Shown piece by piece: positions 43,823 through 53,800 of a stretch of 64,000 nucleotides of DNA. The stretch is from Streptomyces sp. NBC_00539 (lineage in GTDB: Bacteria; Actinomycetota; Actinomycetes; Streptomycetales; Streptomycetaceae), in assembly GCF_036346105.1 (NCBI RefSeq), contig NZ_CP107811.1, positions 62,001-126,000 on the forward strand, given 5' to 3'. Each line of letters opens with the position of its first letter. Position 1 is the first letter of the stretch. A program made the translations under genes and the position numbers. The notes beneath the pieces were generated by a model. It had not been told where the DNA came from. It did no database searches and was given only the letters and a program-made list of their open reading frames with translations.

Positions 43823-45466
43823 ATGTCCGTCTCCGCTGAATCCAGCCCGCTCTCCGACCTGTCCGCGGCCGGTGTATCGGTCTGGCTCGACGATCTGTCC
43901 CGGGAACTTCTCGCGGGCGGAGAACTGGAGAAGCTCATCGCGGACAAGCATGTCGTGGGAGTCACCACGAATCCCACGATCTTCGCTTCGGCCCTGTCGA
44001 AGGGGGACCGCTACAACGAGCAGTTGCGGCGCCTGGGCGAGGGGGGAAGCAGCGTCGACGACGCGGTCTTCGCCCTGACCACCGATGATGTGCGCCAGGC
44101 CTGTGACGTCCTGCGTCCCGTGTACGAGCGGAGCGCGGGGATCGACGGTCGCGTGTCCATCGAGGTCGACCCGCGGCTGGCGCAGGACGCGGGCTCCACC
44201 GCCGCGATGGCCCGCAAGCTCTGGCAGACGGTCGACCGACCGAACCTGTTCATCAAGATCCCGGCCACCCGGGCGGGGCTGGAAGCGATCACCGCTGTCA
44301 CCGCCGAAGGCATCAGTGTCAACGTCACGCTCATCTTCTCCCGGGACCGCTACCGCGATGTGATGCACGCCTACCTGCGGGGGCTGGAACAGGCTCAGGC
44401 CGCGGGACACGACCTGGCGGGCATCCACTCGGTGGCCTCCTTCTTCGTCTCCCGCGTCGACGTCGAGGTCGACCGCCGCCTCGACGCCATCGGCACCGCG
44501 GAGGCCCTGGCACTCAAGGGCACGACCGCGATCGCCAACGCCCGCCTCGCCTTCCAGGCCTACGAACAACTACTCGTCGACCCGCGGTGGCAGCGACTCG
44601 CCGCGGCGGGAGCCCGCACGCAGCGCCCGCTGTGGGCCTCCACGGGCGTCAAGGACCCGAACCTTCCCGACACGATGTACGTCAGGGAGCTCGTGATCGC
44701 CGGCACGGTCAACACCATGCCCGGCGGCACGCTGGCCGCGTTCGCTGACCACGGCACCCTCCCCGCGCACGCGCCCACCGTGGACGACTTCACGGCAGCC
44801 AAGGCCCACTTCGCCGCGCTGGAACGGGTCGGCATCGACTTCACCGACGTCACCGACACGCTGGAGCGCGAGGGGCTGAGGAAGTTCGAGGACAGCTGGA
44901 GCGAGCTCGGGGAGTCGGTCGCCCGCGAAATGCACGCGAAGCCCGCCACAGCGGACGGCGACTCCGAGAGCGCCGAGCTCCTGGCGATCTACCTGGGCGA
45001 CCACTACGCCGCCGCCACCGGCGGCCTGGAACTGTTCAGGCGGGCCGCGGACGCCCGCAAGGGCGAACAGGACGGCCACACGCTCGCCGAGCTCGCGGAC
45101 CAGATCGACGAGGACCGCACCGCGCTGGCCCGGATCATGACGGACCTGGGCGTGTCGACCAGCCAGTCCAAGACGGCCGCGGGCTGGCTGGCGGAAAAGG
45201 CGGGGCGCCTCAAGACCAACGGACACCTGTTCTCCCGCTCCCCGCTCAGCGACGTCCTGGAGGCAGAAGCGATGCTGACGGGAGTCCAGGGCAAGGCAGC
45301 CTGCTGGCGCACCCTACGCGCCCTGGCCCAGACCGACAGCCGCCTCCACGCCGACGACCTCGACGTACTGCTGGAACGCGCCGCGCAGCAGAGCACCACG
45401 CTGGAGGAGGTGCGCTCCGCCGCGGCAGCCCGAACGCTGGGATCCCCGCCGCCGGCCGTCCGATGA
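43823..45466 (+). CDS. tal: transaldolase with an extra C-terminal domain
   Basis: Residues 1-372 are a complete transaldolase: [20 protein letters not shown] (45-64), [12 protein letters not shown], and the Schiff-base Lys145 in [12 protein letters not shown], then [13 protein letters not shown] and [20 protein letters not shown]. It interconverts sedoheptulose 7-phosphate + glyceraldehyde 3-phosphate and erythrose 4-phosphate + fructose 6-phosphate. Residues about 384-540 are an added all-helical domain ([59 protein letters not shown]) that resembles small ferritin-like stand-alone proteins. The ATG at 43823 follows TGGAGGTC. Transketolase follows 102 bases downstream, so they probably form one operon. 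Confidence 0.9.
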   Translation: MSVSAESSPLSDLSAAGVSVWLDDLSRELLAGGELEKLIADKHVVGVTTNPTIFASALSKGDRYNEQLRRLGEGGSSVDDAVFALTTDDVRQACDVLRPVYERSAGIDGRVSIEVDPRLAQDAGSTAAMARKLWQTVDRPNLFIKIPATRAGLEAITAVTAEGISVNVTLIFSRDRYRDVMHAYLRGLEQAQAAGHDLAGIHSVASFFVSRVDVEVDRRLDAIGTAEALALKGTTAIANARLAFQAYEQLLVDPRWQRLAAAGARTQRPLWASTGVKDPNLPDTMYVRELVIAGTVNTMPGGTLAAFADHGTLPAHAPTVDDFTAAKAHFAALERVGIDFTDVTDTLEREGLRKFEDSWSELGESVAREMHAKPATADGDSESAELLAIYLGDHYAAATGGLELFRRAADARKGEQDGHTLAELADQIDEDRTALARIMTDLGVSTSQSKTAAGWLAEKAGRLKTNGHLFSRSPLSDVLEAEAMLTGVQGKAACWRTLRALAQTDSRLHADDLDVLLERAAQQSTTLEEVRSAAAARTLGSPPPAVR

Positions 45467-45568
45467 CGGCACCAAGGGCACCGCAGATGCCGGACAGCAC
45501 GGCCGCGACAGCGCATCCACCGGCAGGCGGCCCGCTGGGCGGGCCGGTCCGCTTGACGAAAGGACAGC

Positions 45569-47776
45569 ATGATGAGCGAGCAGCCCGGTGCAGCAAGGGG
45601 CGACAGGTCCGTGACGAGTCCGGTGGCCGAGCGTTGCGGCTGGGACGGAGTGGACGTACGCGCGGTGGATACCGTGCGGCTGCTGGCGGCCGACGCGGTC
45701 CAGAAGGTCGGCAACGGGCATCCCGGGACGGCGATGAGCCTGGCCCCGCTGGCGTACCTGCTGTTCCAGAACGTCATGAAGCATGACCCCGCCGACGACC
45801 GCTGGCTGGGCAGGGACCGGTTCGTCCTGTCCTGCGGGCACTCCAGCCTCACCCTCTACATCCAGCTGTACCTGGCCGGCTACGGCCTGGAGCTGCCGGA
45901 TCTGGAGGCGTACCGGACCTGGGGCTCGGCGACCCCGGGCCATCCCGAGCACCGTCACACCCGTGGGGTGGAGATCACCACCGGGCCGCTGGGGCAGGGT
46001 TTGGCCAGTGCGGTCGGCATGGCCATGGCCGCGCGCCGCGAACGCGGTCTGCTGGACCCGGACGCGGAGCCGGGCAGCAGCCCCTTCGACCGCCACGTCT
46101 ACGTCATCGCCTCAGACGGCGACCTGATGGAAGGAGTCACCGCGGAGGCCGCCTCCCTGGCCGGACACCAGGAACTGGGCGATCTGACCGTGTTCTACGA
46201 CTCGAACCACATCTCGATCGAGGACGATACCGACATCTCCTTCAGTGAGGACGTGCCCGCCCGCTTCGCCTCCTACGGCTGGCACGTGCAGAGCGTCGAC
46301 TGGACCGCCACGGGCGAGTACGTCGAGGACGTCGATGCCCTGCTCACCGCGATCCGAGCCGCCCGGGCCGAGACCGGGCGCCCCTCGCTGATCATGCTGC
46401 GGACCCTGATCGGCTGGCCCGCCCCGACCAAGCAGAACACCGGTAAGGCCCACGGCTCGGCACTGGGCGAGGACGAGATCGCCGCCACCAAGCAACTCCT
46501 CGGCTTCGACCCCACGGCGCACTTCGTCGTCGAGGATGAGGTCTTGGCCCGCACCCGCAGGGCGGCGGAGCGCGGCCGCAGGGCACACTCCGCATGGGAT
46601 GAGGCGTTCGCGGCCTGGCGCACCGCGCATCCCGATCGTGCTGCGCTGCTGGACCGGCTCCAGGCCCAGCGGCTGCCGGACGGCTGGACCGACGCCCTGC
46701 CCGCCTTCCCCGCCGATGCCAAGGGGATGGCGACGCGCGCCGCCTCCGGTGAGGTGCTCACCGCGCTGGCCCCGGTACTGCCGGAGCTGTGGGGCGGCTC
46801 GGCCGACCTCGCCGGGAGCAACAACACCACCATGGACGGCGAACCGTCATTCGTCCCGGCCGACCGGCAGACCAAGGACTGGAAGGGCGGACCCTACGGA
46901 CGCACCCTGCACTTCGGGATCCGCGAGCACGCCATGGGCGCCGTCCTCAACGGCATCGCCCTGCAAAGCCTCACCCGCCCCTACGGCGGCACCTTCCTCA
47001 CCTTCTCCGACTACATGCGCCCCGCCGTCCGCCTCGCCGCCCTCATGCAACTACCCGCCACCTACATCTGGACCCACGACTCCATCGGCCTCGGCGAGGA
47101 CGGCCCCACCCACCAACCCGTCGAACACCTCGCCGCACTGCGCGCCATCCCCGGCCTGGACGTCGTACGCCCCGCCGACGCGAACGAAACCACCGCCTGC
47201 TGGCAGACCATCCTCGAACACACCGACCGGCCCGCCGGCCTGATCCTCTCCCGCCAGAACCTGCCCGTCCTCGACCGCGGCACCTACGCCCCGGCCCGGG
47301 GAGCGGCCCGCGGCGCCTACGTCCTCGCCGACGCACACGACGGCACGGCGCCCGAGGTGATCCTGGTCGCCACCGGCTCGGAAGTGCACATCGCCCTGGA
47401 CGCACGCGACCTGCTGACCGCCCAAGGCCTTGCGGTGCGGGTGGTATCGATGCCGTGCCGCGAATGGTTCGCCGCCCAACCCCAGCACTACCAGGACGAG
47501 GTCCTGCCACCGGCCGTGCGCGCCCGAGTCAGCGTCGAGGCCGCGGTCGGCCAAGGCTGGCGCGACATCGTCGGCGACGACGGACGCATCGTCAGCCTGG
47601 AACACTACGGCGCCTCCGCCGACTACCAGCGCCTCTACACCGAGTTCGGCATCACTCCCGAAGCGGTCGCCGCAGCCGCCCGCGACAGCCTCCACGACAC
47701 CACCCAGACCCCCCGCCCCGGCGGGCACCAGCGCACCTCAGCCCCGACGGAGGGCGGCACCGGCGACCACCCCTGA
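45569..47776 (+). CDS. tkt: transketolase
   Basis: A full-length (735-residue) thiamine-diphosphate enzyme: [39 protein letters not shown] and [20 protein letters not shown]. The TPP/Mg motif is [20 protein letters not shown] to [12 protein letters not shown], the catalytic Glu region is [20 protein letters not shown], and [20 protein letters not shown] follows. It moves two-carbon ketol units in the non-oxidative pentose phosphate pathway. Two consecutive ATGs could start it. It is paired with the upstream transaldolase fusion. The core oxidative genes (zwf, pgl) are not here, so this is probably a secondary tal-tkt set. Confidence 0.95.
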   Translation: MMSEQPGAARGDRSVTSPVAERCGWDGVDVRAVDTVRLLAADAVQKVGNGHPGTAMSLAPLAYLLFQNVMKHDPADDRWLGRDRFVLSCGHSSLTLYIQLYLAGYGLELPDLEAYRTWGSATPGHPEHRHTRGVEITTGPLGQGLASAVGMAMAARRERGLLDPDAEPGSSPFDRHVYVIASDGDLMEGVTAEAASLAGHQELGDLTVFYDSNHISIEDDTDISFSEDVPARFASYGWHVQSVDWTATGEYVEDVDALLTAIRAARAETGRPSLIMLRTLIGWPAPTKQNTGKAHGSALGEDEIAATKQLLGFDPTAHFVVEDEVLARTRRAAERGRRAHSAWDEAFAAWRTAHPDRAALLDRLQAQRLPDGWTDALPAFPADAKGMATRAASGEVLTALAPVLPELWGGSADLAGSNNTTMDGEPSFVPADRQTKDWKGGPYGRTLHFGIREHAMGAVLNGIALQSLTRPYGGTFLTFSDYMRPAVRLAALMQLPATYIWTHDSIGLGEDGPTHQPVEHLAALRAIPGLDVVRPADANETTACWQTILEHTDRPAGLILSRQNLPVLDRGTYAPARGAARGAYVLADAHDGTAPEVILVATGSEVHIALDARDLLTAQGLAVRVVSMPCREWFAAQPQHYQDEVLPPAVRARVSVEAAVGQGWRDIVGDDGRIVSLEHYGASADYQRLYTEFGITPEAVAAAARDSLHDTTQTPRPGGHQRTSAPTEGGTGDHP

Positions 47777-47902
47777 TCGAAGCGCGCACCGAGCCCCACC
47801 AGCCCGCACCACGGTGGCACGGCCTGTTGCAGCGCCCACGACGGCTGGATCAGCCGCCGACCGCGACGCTCAGCAGCACACGGGCGTATCCGTGGAGCCG
47901 GC

Positions 47903-47934
47903 AGCCGGCCGACGGCTGACGCCGTCGGCCGGCT
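47903..47934 (+). terminator. terminator hairpin after transketolase
   Basis: GCCGGCCGACGGC and GCCGTCGGCCGGC (stem of 13-14 bp) around a TGAC loop, 130 bases after the tkt stop. Confidence 0.7.
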
Positions 47935-48093
47935 CGGGCTGGTTCCAGGGGTTGGTGCTGCAGGGTGATCTACTCGGTGTGCAGCGCCGGGGCGATGGTC
48001 ATCCGGGCCGCCGAACGGGCCGGACCAGGGCGCCGAGGACTGCGATCGCCATGCCCGCCAGGAGCATCGCGGCCAGCTGCGGCGCGTGGTCTT

Positions 48094-48270
48094 CCCAATT
48101 CCGAACTGGCGCGGGAACTGACGCTCAGTGAGGCGACGGTGAAGACCCACGTGGCCCGGATCTTCGCCAAGCTGACCCTGCGCGACCGAGCCCAAGCCGT
48201 CGTCCTCGCCTACGAGACAGGACTCGTCTCACCGGGCGAGGCCGCCAACACCTGCGACCCCTGCCGATAG
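48094..48270 (+). pseudogene. LuxR/NarL response-regulator helix-turn-helix tail
   Basis: LPNSELARELTLSEATVKTH and VARIFAKLTLRDRAQAVVLA form the DNA-binding end of a NarL-type regulator. The receiver domain is missing; upstream is unrelated sequence whose reverse strand (QLAAMLLAGMAIAVLGALV) may be a membrane-protein scrap. Confidence 0.6.
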
Positions 48271-48400
48271 GGGCCTCGCTGTGGCGGACGAGGAGTTCGC
48301 CATCGAGGACCAGGCCGGCTCGGCGACGCTCCGACGTCCTGTGCGAGTACGAGAAGAGCATCGCCGAAGTACGTGACACTGCCCGCCCGTACGAGCGCGT

Positions 48401-49563
48401 TCAGCCCTTGTGGCCGTTGGGATGCAGGACGACCTTTGTCCAGCCGTCGTCACGGGCGTCGAAGTGCTCGTAGGCGTCGGGGGCCTCGTCCAGGCTGAGC
48501 TCGTGGGAGACGAGGAAGCTCGGCTTTGCCTTCCCGCCGGCGATGAGGTCGCGCAGCGCCCGGTTGTACCCCTTTACGGGCGCCTGCCCGGTGCCCATGC
48601 GCTGGCCCTTGAACCACATCATGCCGAAGTCGATCGGCACCTTGCCCTGCGCCTCCAGCTTCCCCTGGGCCTTGGCGCCGCCGGGATCCTGGGGGAGGAA
48701 CACGCCCACCACGCCGATGTCGCCCGTGAACCTGACCGAGTCGATCAGGCCGTTGAGCGTGAGGCTGGCGTCCTCGTGTCCCTGGGGTCGTGAGCCTGGT
48801 AGCCGACGCATTCACAGCCGTTGTCGGCGCCCAGACCGAGGGTGGCCTCCTTGACGACCTCCGCCGGGTTCTGTTCGGCGGTGTTGATCGGTACGGCACC
48901 GATTTCCTCCGCCATGCGCAGCCGGTCGGGCTGGTGGTCGGCCGTCCAGACGCGGTCGGCGCCCTTGAGGAGGGCGGAGTAGGTCGCCATCAGCCCGACC
49001 GGACCGGCCCCGAAGACAATGGTCTGATCACCCGGTTTGACGTGGGCCATCTCGGTGGCGTGGTACCCGGTGGGGAAGATGTCGGCGAGCATCACGTAGT
49101 CGGTCTGCCGCTCGGCGGCGTCCTCGCCCAGACGCAGCGCGTTGAAGTCGCCGTAGGGCACGCGCAGCAGTTCTGCCTGGCCGCCCTGGTAGGGGCCCAT
49201 GTCGGCGAATCCGTAGGCGGCTCCCGCGAGGGCGGGTTCCGGCTGCATGGTCAGGCAGTAGTTGGTCAAGCCCTGCTCGCACTGCTTGCAGAAGCCGCAG
49301 GCGATGTTGAAGGGCAGGACCACGTAGTCGCCGACCTGGACCTTGCTGACGGCCGAGCCGACCTCCACGACCTGGCCCAGGTTCTCGTGGCCCAGGGTGC
49401 GGCCGGACTCGAACGAGGTGCGGCCCTCGTACATGTGCAGGTCCGAGCCGCAGATGTTGGTGGTCGTTATCTTGACGATGATGTCGCAGGGGTGTTCGAT
49501 CTTCGCGTCCGGTACGTCCTTCACCGTGACCGTTCGCGGTCCTTCGTATACCGCTGCCTTCAT
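48401..49563 (-). pseudogene. zinc-dependent alcohol/formaldehyde dehydrogenase, single frameshift
   Basis: It starts MKAAVYEGPRTVTVKDVPDA. Catalytic zinc ligands lie in ICGSDLHMYEG and LGHENLGQVVEVG, structural zinc in ACGFCKQCEQGLTNYC, and the NAD fold in TIVFGAGPVGLMATYSALL. After ECVGYQAHDP the frame breaks at a CCCC run near 48785; the other frame continues GHEDASLTLNGLIDSVRFTG to KVVLHPNGHKG. One added C gives a normal 387-residue enzyme of the glutathione-independent formaldehyde dehydrogenase type. Only one indel in an otherwise perfect gene suggests a sequence error or very recent mutation. Confidence 0.85.
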
Positions 49564-50055
49564 GAGAAGTTCCTTCGGTTCCGCAACAGCGGCATGACCG
49601 CAGCACGGCGGTGAGGGGGACGGCGCACAGAGCCTGGCTCCGGGAAGTACTGCAACGGGGTCACTGACTCGGCACGCCCCTGTGGCCCGTTCACCCGGTC
49701 GGGCGCAACGGTGGTGCCGCCGGCCCGCCAGGCGGAGCCCTGCGTTCCGGCCGCTCTCGTCCGCGTACCCGACGGCCGGGACGCGAAACGCCACGCACGA
49801 TCGATCATCGGGGTCCGCGCCAGCCCAGCAGCAGAAGAGGGCCAGGAGGCGGGACCGCCGGGCTGTTCTCGTGCGCTGTGGCCACACCGCCGCCGGGCCG
49901 CGCATGCGCTCGCGCCCGAGCCCGGCCACCAGGAGTCCGGCCTCGACGCCCGACGGCCTGGCGGAGCCCGGCATTCACGAGTGGCTGTTTACGAGCGGCA
50001 GACGTGAGCAAGAGAGCGGTCACGACCGAGCCGGTACGACAACGAGGAGGTCCCC
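49564..50055. other. divergent promoter region, no gene recognised
   Basis: It lies between the dehydrogenase (-) and CsbD (+). Frames on both strands are Arg/Pro/Ala-rich. It must contain the promoters of both genes, but I see no certain boxes. Confidence 0.4.
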
Positions 50056-50229
50056 ATGTCGGGCACCGAGAAGACCAAGGCCAATGCCGAGCAGGCCAAG
50101 GGCAAGGCGAAGGAAGCCCTCGGCCGCATGACAGGCAACGAGCGGATGACCGCCGAAGGCCGCGCCGACCAGGCCAAGGGCGATGCCCGCCAGGCCAAGG
50201 AGAAGACCAAGGACGCCTTCCGCCACTGA
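50056..50229 (+). CDS. CsbD family stress protein, 57 aa
   Basis: MSGTEKTKANAEQAKGKAKE with ALGRMTGNERMTAEGRADQA is the hydrophilic, Lys/Ala/Glu-rich CsbD-like domain. CsbD proteins are induced by general stress and make up highly charged helical bundles of unclear function. The ATG follows GAGGAGGTCCCC. The length is typical. It is shorter than usual gene-calling limits but unmistakable in composition. Confidence 0.88.
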   Translation: MSGTEKTKANAEQAKGKAKEALGRMTGNERMTAEGRADQAKGDARQAKEKTKDAFRH

Positions 50230-50366
50230 GCGCGGACGCACGTCCTTCGCACGGTGCAGCCCCCGACCCACTCCCCCGGGCCGGGGGCCGGGCGCGCCGG
50301 CCGACCTAGCAAAGGCACCACCGTGGCCCCTTCGCCCTGAGCTACGACCGCAGGGCGAGCCACCCC

Positions 50367-50580
50367 TTACTGCCTGCCGGCGAAGGGCGCGGTGGCGTCC
50401 GCCTGTATGGAGATGGCGATGGGGCGGCCGGAGGTCATCGGGGTGTTGGCGGTGATCGTGGCGGTCGCGGACTTGCCGTCGGCGGCGATCGAGACCGCGC
50501 AGTTGGCACCGGAGCAGTCGATCGGGACGGCGGGACCTGGATCTGGATGCGGATCGGTAGTTGCGGGCGATGTTGTCCCC
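50367..50580 (-). pseudogene. C-terminal fragment of a hypothetical secreted protein
   Basis: The reverse strand has an open frame without a start: VPIDCSGANCAVSIAADGKS, ATATITANTPMTSGRPIAIS and IQADATAPFAGRQ to a TAA. The paired Cys and beta-rich sequence resemble the end of a small secreted streptomycete protein. The N-terminus and signal peptide are missing. Confidence 0.5.
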
Positions 50581-50672
50581 CCGGTTAGACGACGGTCCGG
50601 GCGGGGCCGGGCTTGGGCTGCGGGCCCGGGCGCTACGGTGATTCCGACGGGCGTCGATATCGATCGGGCGGC

Positions 50673-51150
50673 TCAGGAGAGTTCGTGCCTGGTGCCGTCG
50701 GCGACGGCGTGGAGCTTGTCGGGGTTGGCCACGTTGTGGATGGACGAGATGCGGCCCTCCGGGTCGAAGTCGAACGTCAGCGTCGCGATCACGCGGTCCG
50801 GGCCGCGGAAGACCACCCCTGGGCCGCCGTTGATCCAGGTCAGCTCCGCCCGCATCTGACCGGGCTCGACGCCCTGGTAGGCCACCGTGCCGAGCGCGGC
50901 GAACCAACGGGCCACCGTCTCCAGGCCGACGACCGGCTTGAGTGCCTGGCGGACCTTGCCACCGCCGTCGGTCCACAGCGTCACATCCGGGGAGAGCACC
51001 TCCATGAGGGTGTTGATGTCACCGCCCGTCGCCGCCGCGAAGAAACGCTCGCTGGCCGCGCGTTGGCTGGCGCGGTCCGCCGGGAAGCGGGGCCGACGGG
51101 CCCGTACGTGCTCACGGGCGCGGTGCGCGGCCTGCCGGGCCCCCTCCGAG
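50673..51150 (-). pseudogene. ECF41/SigJ-type sigma factor, C-terminal SnoaL part only
   Basis: The frame retains the end of sigma region 4 (QAAHRAREHVRARRPRFPAD) and the whole SnoaL-like tail: SERFFAAATGGDINTLMEVL, SPDVTLWTDGGGKVRQALKP, VARWFAALGTVAYQG and HNVANPDKLHAVADGTRHEL. ECF41 sigma factors normally have about 170 more N-terminal residues (regions 2 and 4). Beyond about 51150 the sequence becomes a methyltransferase fragment on the other strand. Confidence 0.75.
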
Positions 51151-51345
51151 CCGGTCCAGGAGGCGCTGAGGACCGTGCCCCGGCACCGCTTCGCCCCGGA
51201 AGTGGACCTCGCCGTACCGGGTGACGACGGCCCGGTCGCCGCCGTCGTCACCCGGTACGGTGGGACAGGAGCGCCGATCAGCTCGGTGTCCGTGGCCTGG
51301 CTCCAGACCGACGTGACCGAACGCCTGAACCTGGAGCCCGGCGCG
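51140..51345 (+). pseudogene. protein-L-isoaspartate methyltransferase (FxLD-type) fragment
   Basis: EPVQEALRTVPRHRFAPEVD, VVTRYGGTGAPISSVSVAWL and QTDVTERLNLEPGAGAP resemble the N-terminal part of FxLD-system/PCMT-like methyltransferases. The SAM-binding core should follow but does not. It points towards and touches the SigJ remnant. Confidence 0.55.
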
Positions 51346-51643
51346 GGCGCGCCGAGGCCTGAAGCTCCGCTTCGAGCAACGGCACCGCCGCCGCGACGGC
51401 GGTCCCGGAGGAGGCACTGCGCGGGCCACGGCACGAGCTCCATACGCGGGGCGGAACACCGCACGCAGCGCCGAGGACGCCCGCAACGCGCCCCCCGGAT
51501 GACCGGGCAACTGGGGGAAGGCTCTGCCAGACTCACAGGTCGAGATACCGGGCCGCCCGGTTTTCGACCGATCCCGGACGCAGCGATGAGTTTTCCCGTC
51601 CCGGCAAGTCACACCACTGCTGTCGACAACACAGGAGGAGCAA

Positions 51644-52288
51644 GTGGCTCAGCTGCTGAGAGTCCAGAACTTCAACGTCTCGAGTGACGGGATCGGTGCC
51701 GGTGAGGACCAGACCCTCGAGAGGCCGTTCGGTCATGTCGATCCCGGGAGGCTGTTCTCCTGGGCCGGCGCCACGGCGAGCTGGCCCATGCGCACCGACC
51801 CCGGCGGGAGCCGCGGCCTGGACGACTACTTCACGCGGGACTACGCCCGCAACATCGGCGCCGAGATCATGGGCCGCAACAAGTTCGGGCCCCAGCGCGG
51901 GCCCTGGCTCAACCACGAGTGGCAGGGCTGGTGGGGCGACGAGCCCCCGTTCCACACCCCGGTGTTCGTCCTGACCCATCACAAGCGTCCTTCGTTCACG
52001 CTGTCCGACACCACGTTCCACTTCGTCGACGGCAGCCCCGCCACCGTCCTGGAGCAGGCCCGGGAGGCGGCGCAGGGCAAGGACGTGCGGCTCGGCGGCG
52101 GGGTTTCCACCATCCGGGAGTTCCTCGACGCCGACCTGGTCGACACCATGCACGTGGTGGTCTCGCCGATGAAGCTCGGGTCGGGACTACGGCTCTGGGA
52201 GTCCCCCGACGAGCTGCTCGACCGGTTCCACATGGAGGCCGTCCCCAGCCCGAGCGGAGTGACGCACCACCTGTTCTGGCGGAAGTAG
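51644..52288 (+). CDS. dihydrofolate reductase family (RibD C-terminal-like) protein
   Basis: A 214-residue protein from GTG (AQLLRVQNFNVSSDGIGAGE) after ACAGGAGGAGCAA. It contains FARDYARNIG-like DYARNIGAEIMGRNKFGPQR, PFHTPVFVLTHHKRPSFTLS, GGGVSTIREFLDADLVDTMH and VVSPMKLGSGLRLWES, the Rossmann-like RibD/DHFR fold that binds NADPH. The natural substrate of these stand-alone paralogues is unknown; they are not true folate enzymes. It is intact and alone. Confidence 0.88.
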   Translation: MAQLLRVQNFNVSSDGIGAGEDQTLERPFGHVDPGRLFSWAGATASWPMRTDPGGSRGLDDYFTRDYARNIGAEIMGRNKFGPQRGPWLNHEWQGWWGDEPPFHTPVFVLTHHKRPSFTLSDTTFHFVDGSPATVLEQAREAAQGKDVRLGGGVSTIREFLDADLVDTMHVVVSPMKLGSGLRLWESPDELLDRFHMEAVPSPSGVTHHLFWRK

Positions 52289-52519
52289 CCGCCCCGTAGT
52301 GCCGGCCCCGGGCTGCTCTTGCTTCCGGGGACCAGCGCCGAGGACGAGCTCGAAGACCGACCGGCTTCCGCTTGCGCCTTGCAGAGCAGCGGGGGTCACC
52401 TGGCGGGCGGTGCCGTGATCAGGTCCATGACGTTCTCCTCCTCAGGGCGGATGGCGACGGTCCGCAAATCAGTCTTCGGGCGCTGTCGGCGGATGTGCTC
52501 CCACCCGCATGATCCGGAC

Positions 52520-53596
52520 ATGGACAAAGCTCAAGACCTCGACACGCTCGCCCTGGCGACCGCGGAGCGGCTCGCCCGAGGGCACGTCGGCGTCGCCGTC
52601 GCCGTCGTAGCCGACGGACAGGTCGCACACGCGGCGGCGGGAACCACCGGAAGGGTCGACGGCGGGACACCGGGCGCCGACACGCTCTTCGAGATCGGCT
52701 CGGTGACGAAGACCTTCACCACGCTGTGCCTGGCACGGATGGCGGTCGCCGGCACGGTGGAGCTCGACGAGCCGCTGGCCCGGCTCCTGCCCGAGGGCAC
52801 GGCCGTACCCTCGCGGGACGGTCAGGAGATCACCCTGCGGCACCTGGCCACCCACACCTCCGGTCTGCCCCGGCTGCCCAAGGGCATGATGTTGCGGGCC
52901 CTGCTGCGCCCCCGCACCCCCGATCCGTACGCAGGCTGCACCGCGGACGTGCTGCTGTCCGGACTGGCCCGCACCCGCCTCGGCACCGCCCCGGGCGGAC
53001 GGGGGCGCTACTCCAACCTCGGTGCCGGTCTCCTCGGACTGGCCCTCGCCCGCCGCGCGGGCAGCACCTATGGGCAACTGGTCACCACCCAGGTGTGCGC
53101 GCCGCTCGGCATGTCCGCGACCGGGGTGGCGGCTGACGCCACCCGGCCCGGCCGACTCGCCCAGGGCCACGACAGCAGGCGCCGCCCCACCCCGCCGTGG
53201 AACCTGGCCGATCTGGCCGGGGCGGGAGGCCTGCGGTCGTCCGCGACCGAGCTCGTGTCCTACGTACGGGCCCAGTTGGACTGCGGCGGCCCCACCGAGC
53301 TGGCGGAGGCGGTCCGCCTCACCCGGCAGGTCGAGCACCGCGACAACCGCTTCTCCTGGATGCACCTCGGCTGGCGGGCCCACCGCCTGCACCCCCGCCA
53401 GGGCGCCCACGTGCAGATCTGGCACAACGGCGGAACCGGAGGCTTCGCGTCCTTCGTCGGCTTCGATCCCGAGACCGGCACGGCCGCGATCGTCCTGAGC
53501 AACACCCAGCGCCCCGTCGACGCCCCGGGCTTCGACCTGCTGCGCACCCTCCAGGACCGGGCCGCCTCCCGCGGCGCCCGCCCGGGGGGCCGGTGA
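52520..53596 (+). CDS. beta-lactamase-related serine hydrolase
   Basis: A 358-residue penicillin-binding-fold hydrolase. The catalytic S-x-x-K is in FEIGSVTKTFTTLCLARMA, the Y-x-N in GGRGRYSNLGAGLLGLAL, and the third motif H-x-G in VQIWHNGGTGGFASFVGFD. HLATHTSGLPRLPKG is typical of the class C/esterase EstB group. The start is taken at MDKAQDLDTLALATAERLAR; the frame is open further (a candidate ATG for MCSHPHDP lies 9 codons earlier). There is no signal peptide, so a cytoplasmic esterase or peptidase is likely. Confidence 0.88.
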   Translation: MDKAQDLDTLALATAERLARGHVGVAVAVVADGQVAHAAAGTTGRVDGGTPGADTLFEIGSVTKTFTTLCLARMAVAGTVELDEPLARLLPEGTAVPSRDGQEITLRHLATHTSGLPRLPKGMMLRALLRPRTPDPYAGCTADVLLSGLARTRLGTAPGGRGRYSNLGAGLLGLALARRAGSTYGQLVTTQVCAPLGMSATGVAADATRPGRLAQGHDSRRRPTPPWNLADLAGAGGLRSSATELVSYVRAQLDCGGPTELAEAVRLTRQVEHRDNRFSWMHLGWRAHRLHPRQGAHVQIWHNGGTGGFASFVGFDPETGTAAIVLSNTQRPVDAPGFDLLRTLQDRAASRGARPGGR

Positions 53597-53800
53597 GGGC
53601 GGCTACCTCGGCCCGGACGAGGCGGAGGGCGCAGGGGCGTTGCCGGGTGCGGGCGATGGCGGAAGACACCGATCCGGACCGCGTCCGTGGCACGCTGAGG
53701 CCCAGTGTGCATACGTCTCTCCGATCGCCTGGGCTGCACTCCGGGGTTCTCCGGGGGAATTCGTAGGCGGTCATGGTCCACGGCTGCTTACGCTCCCGCC

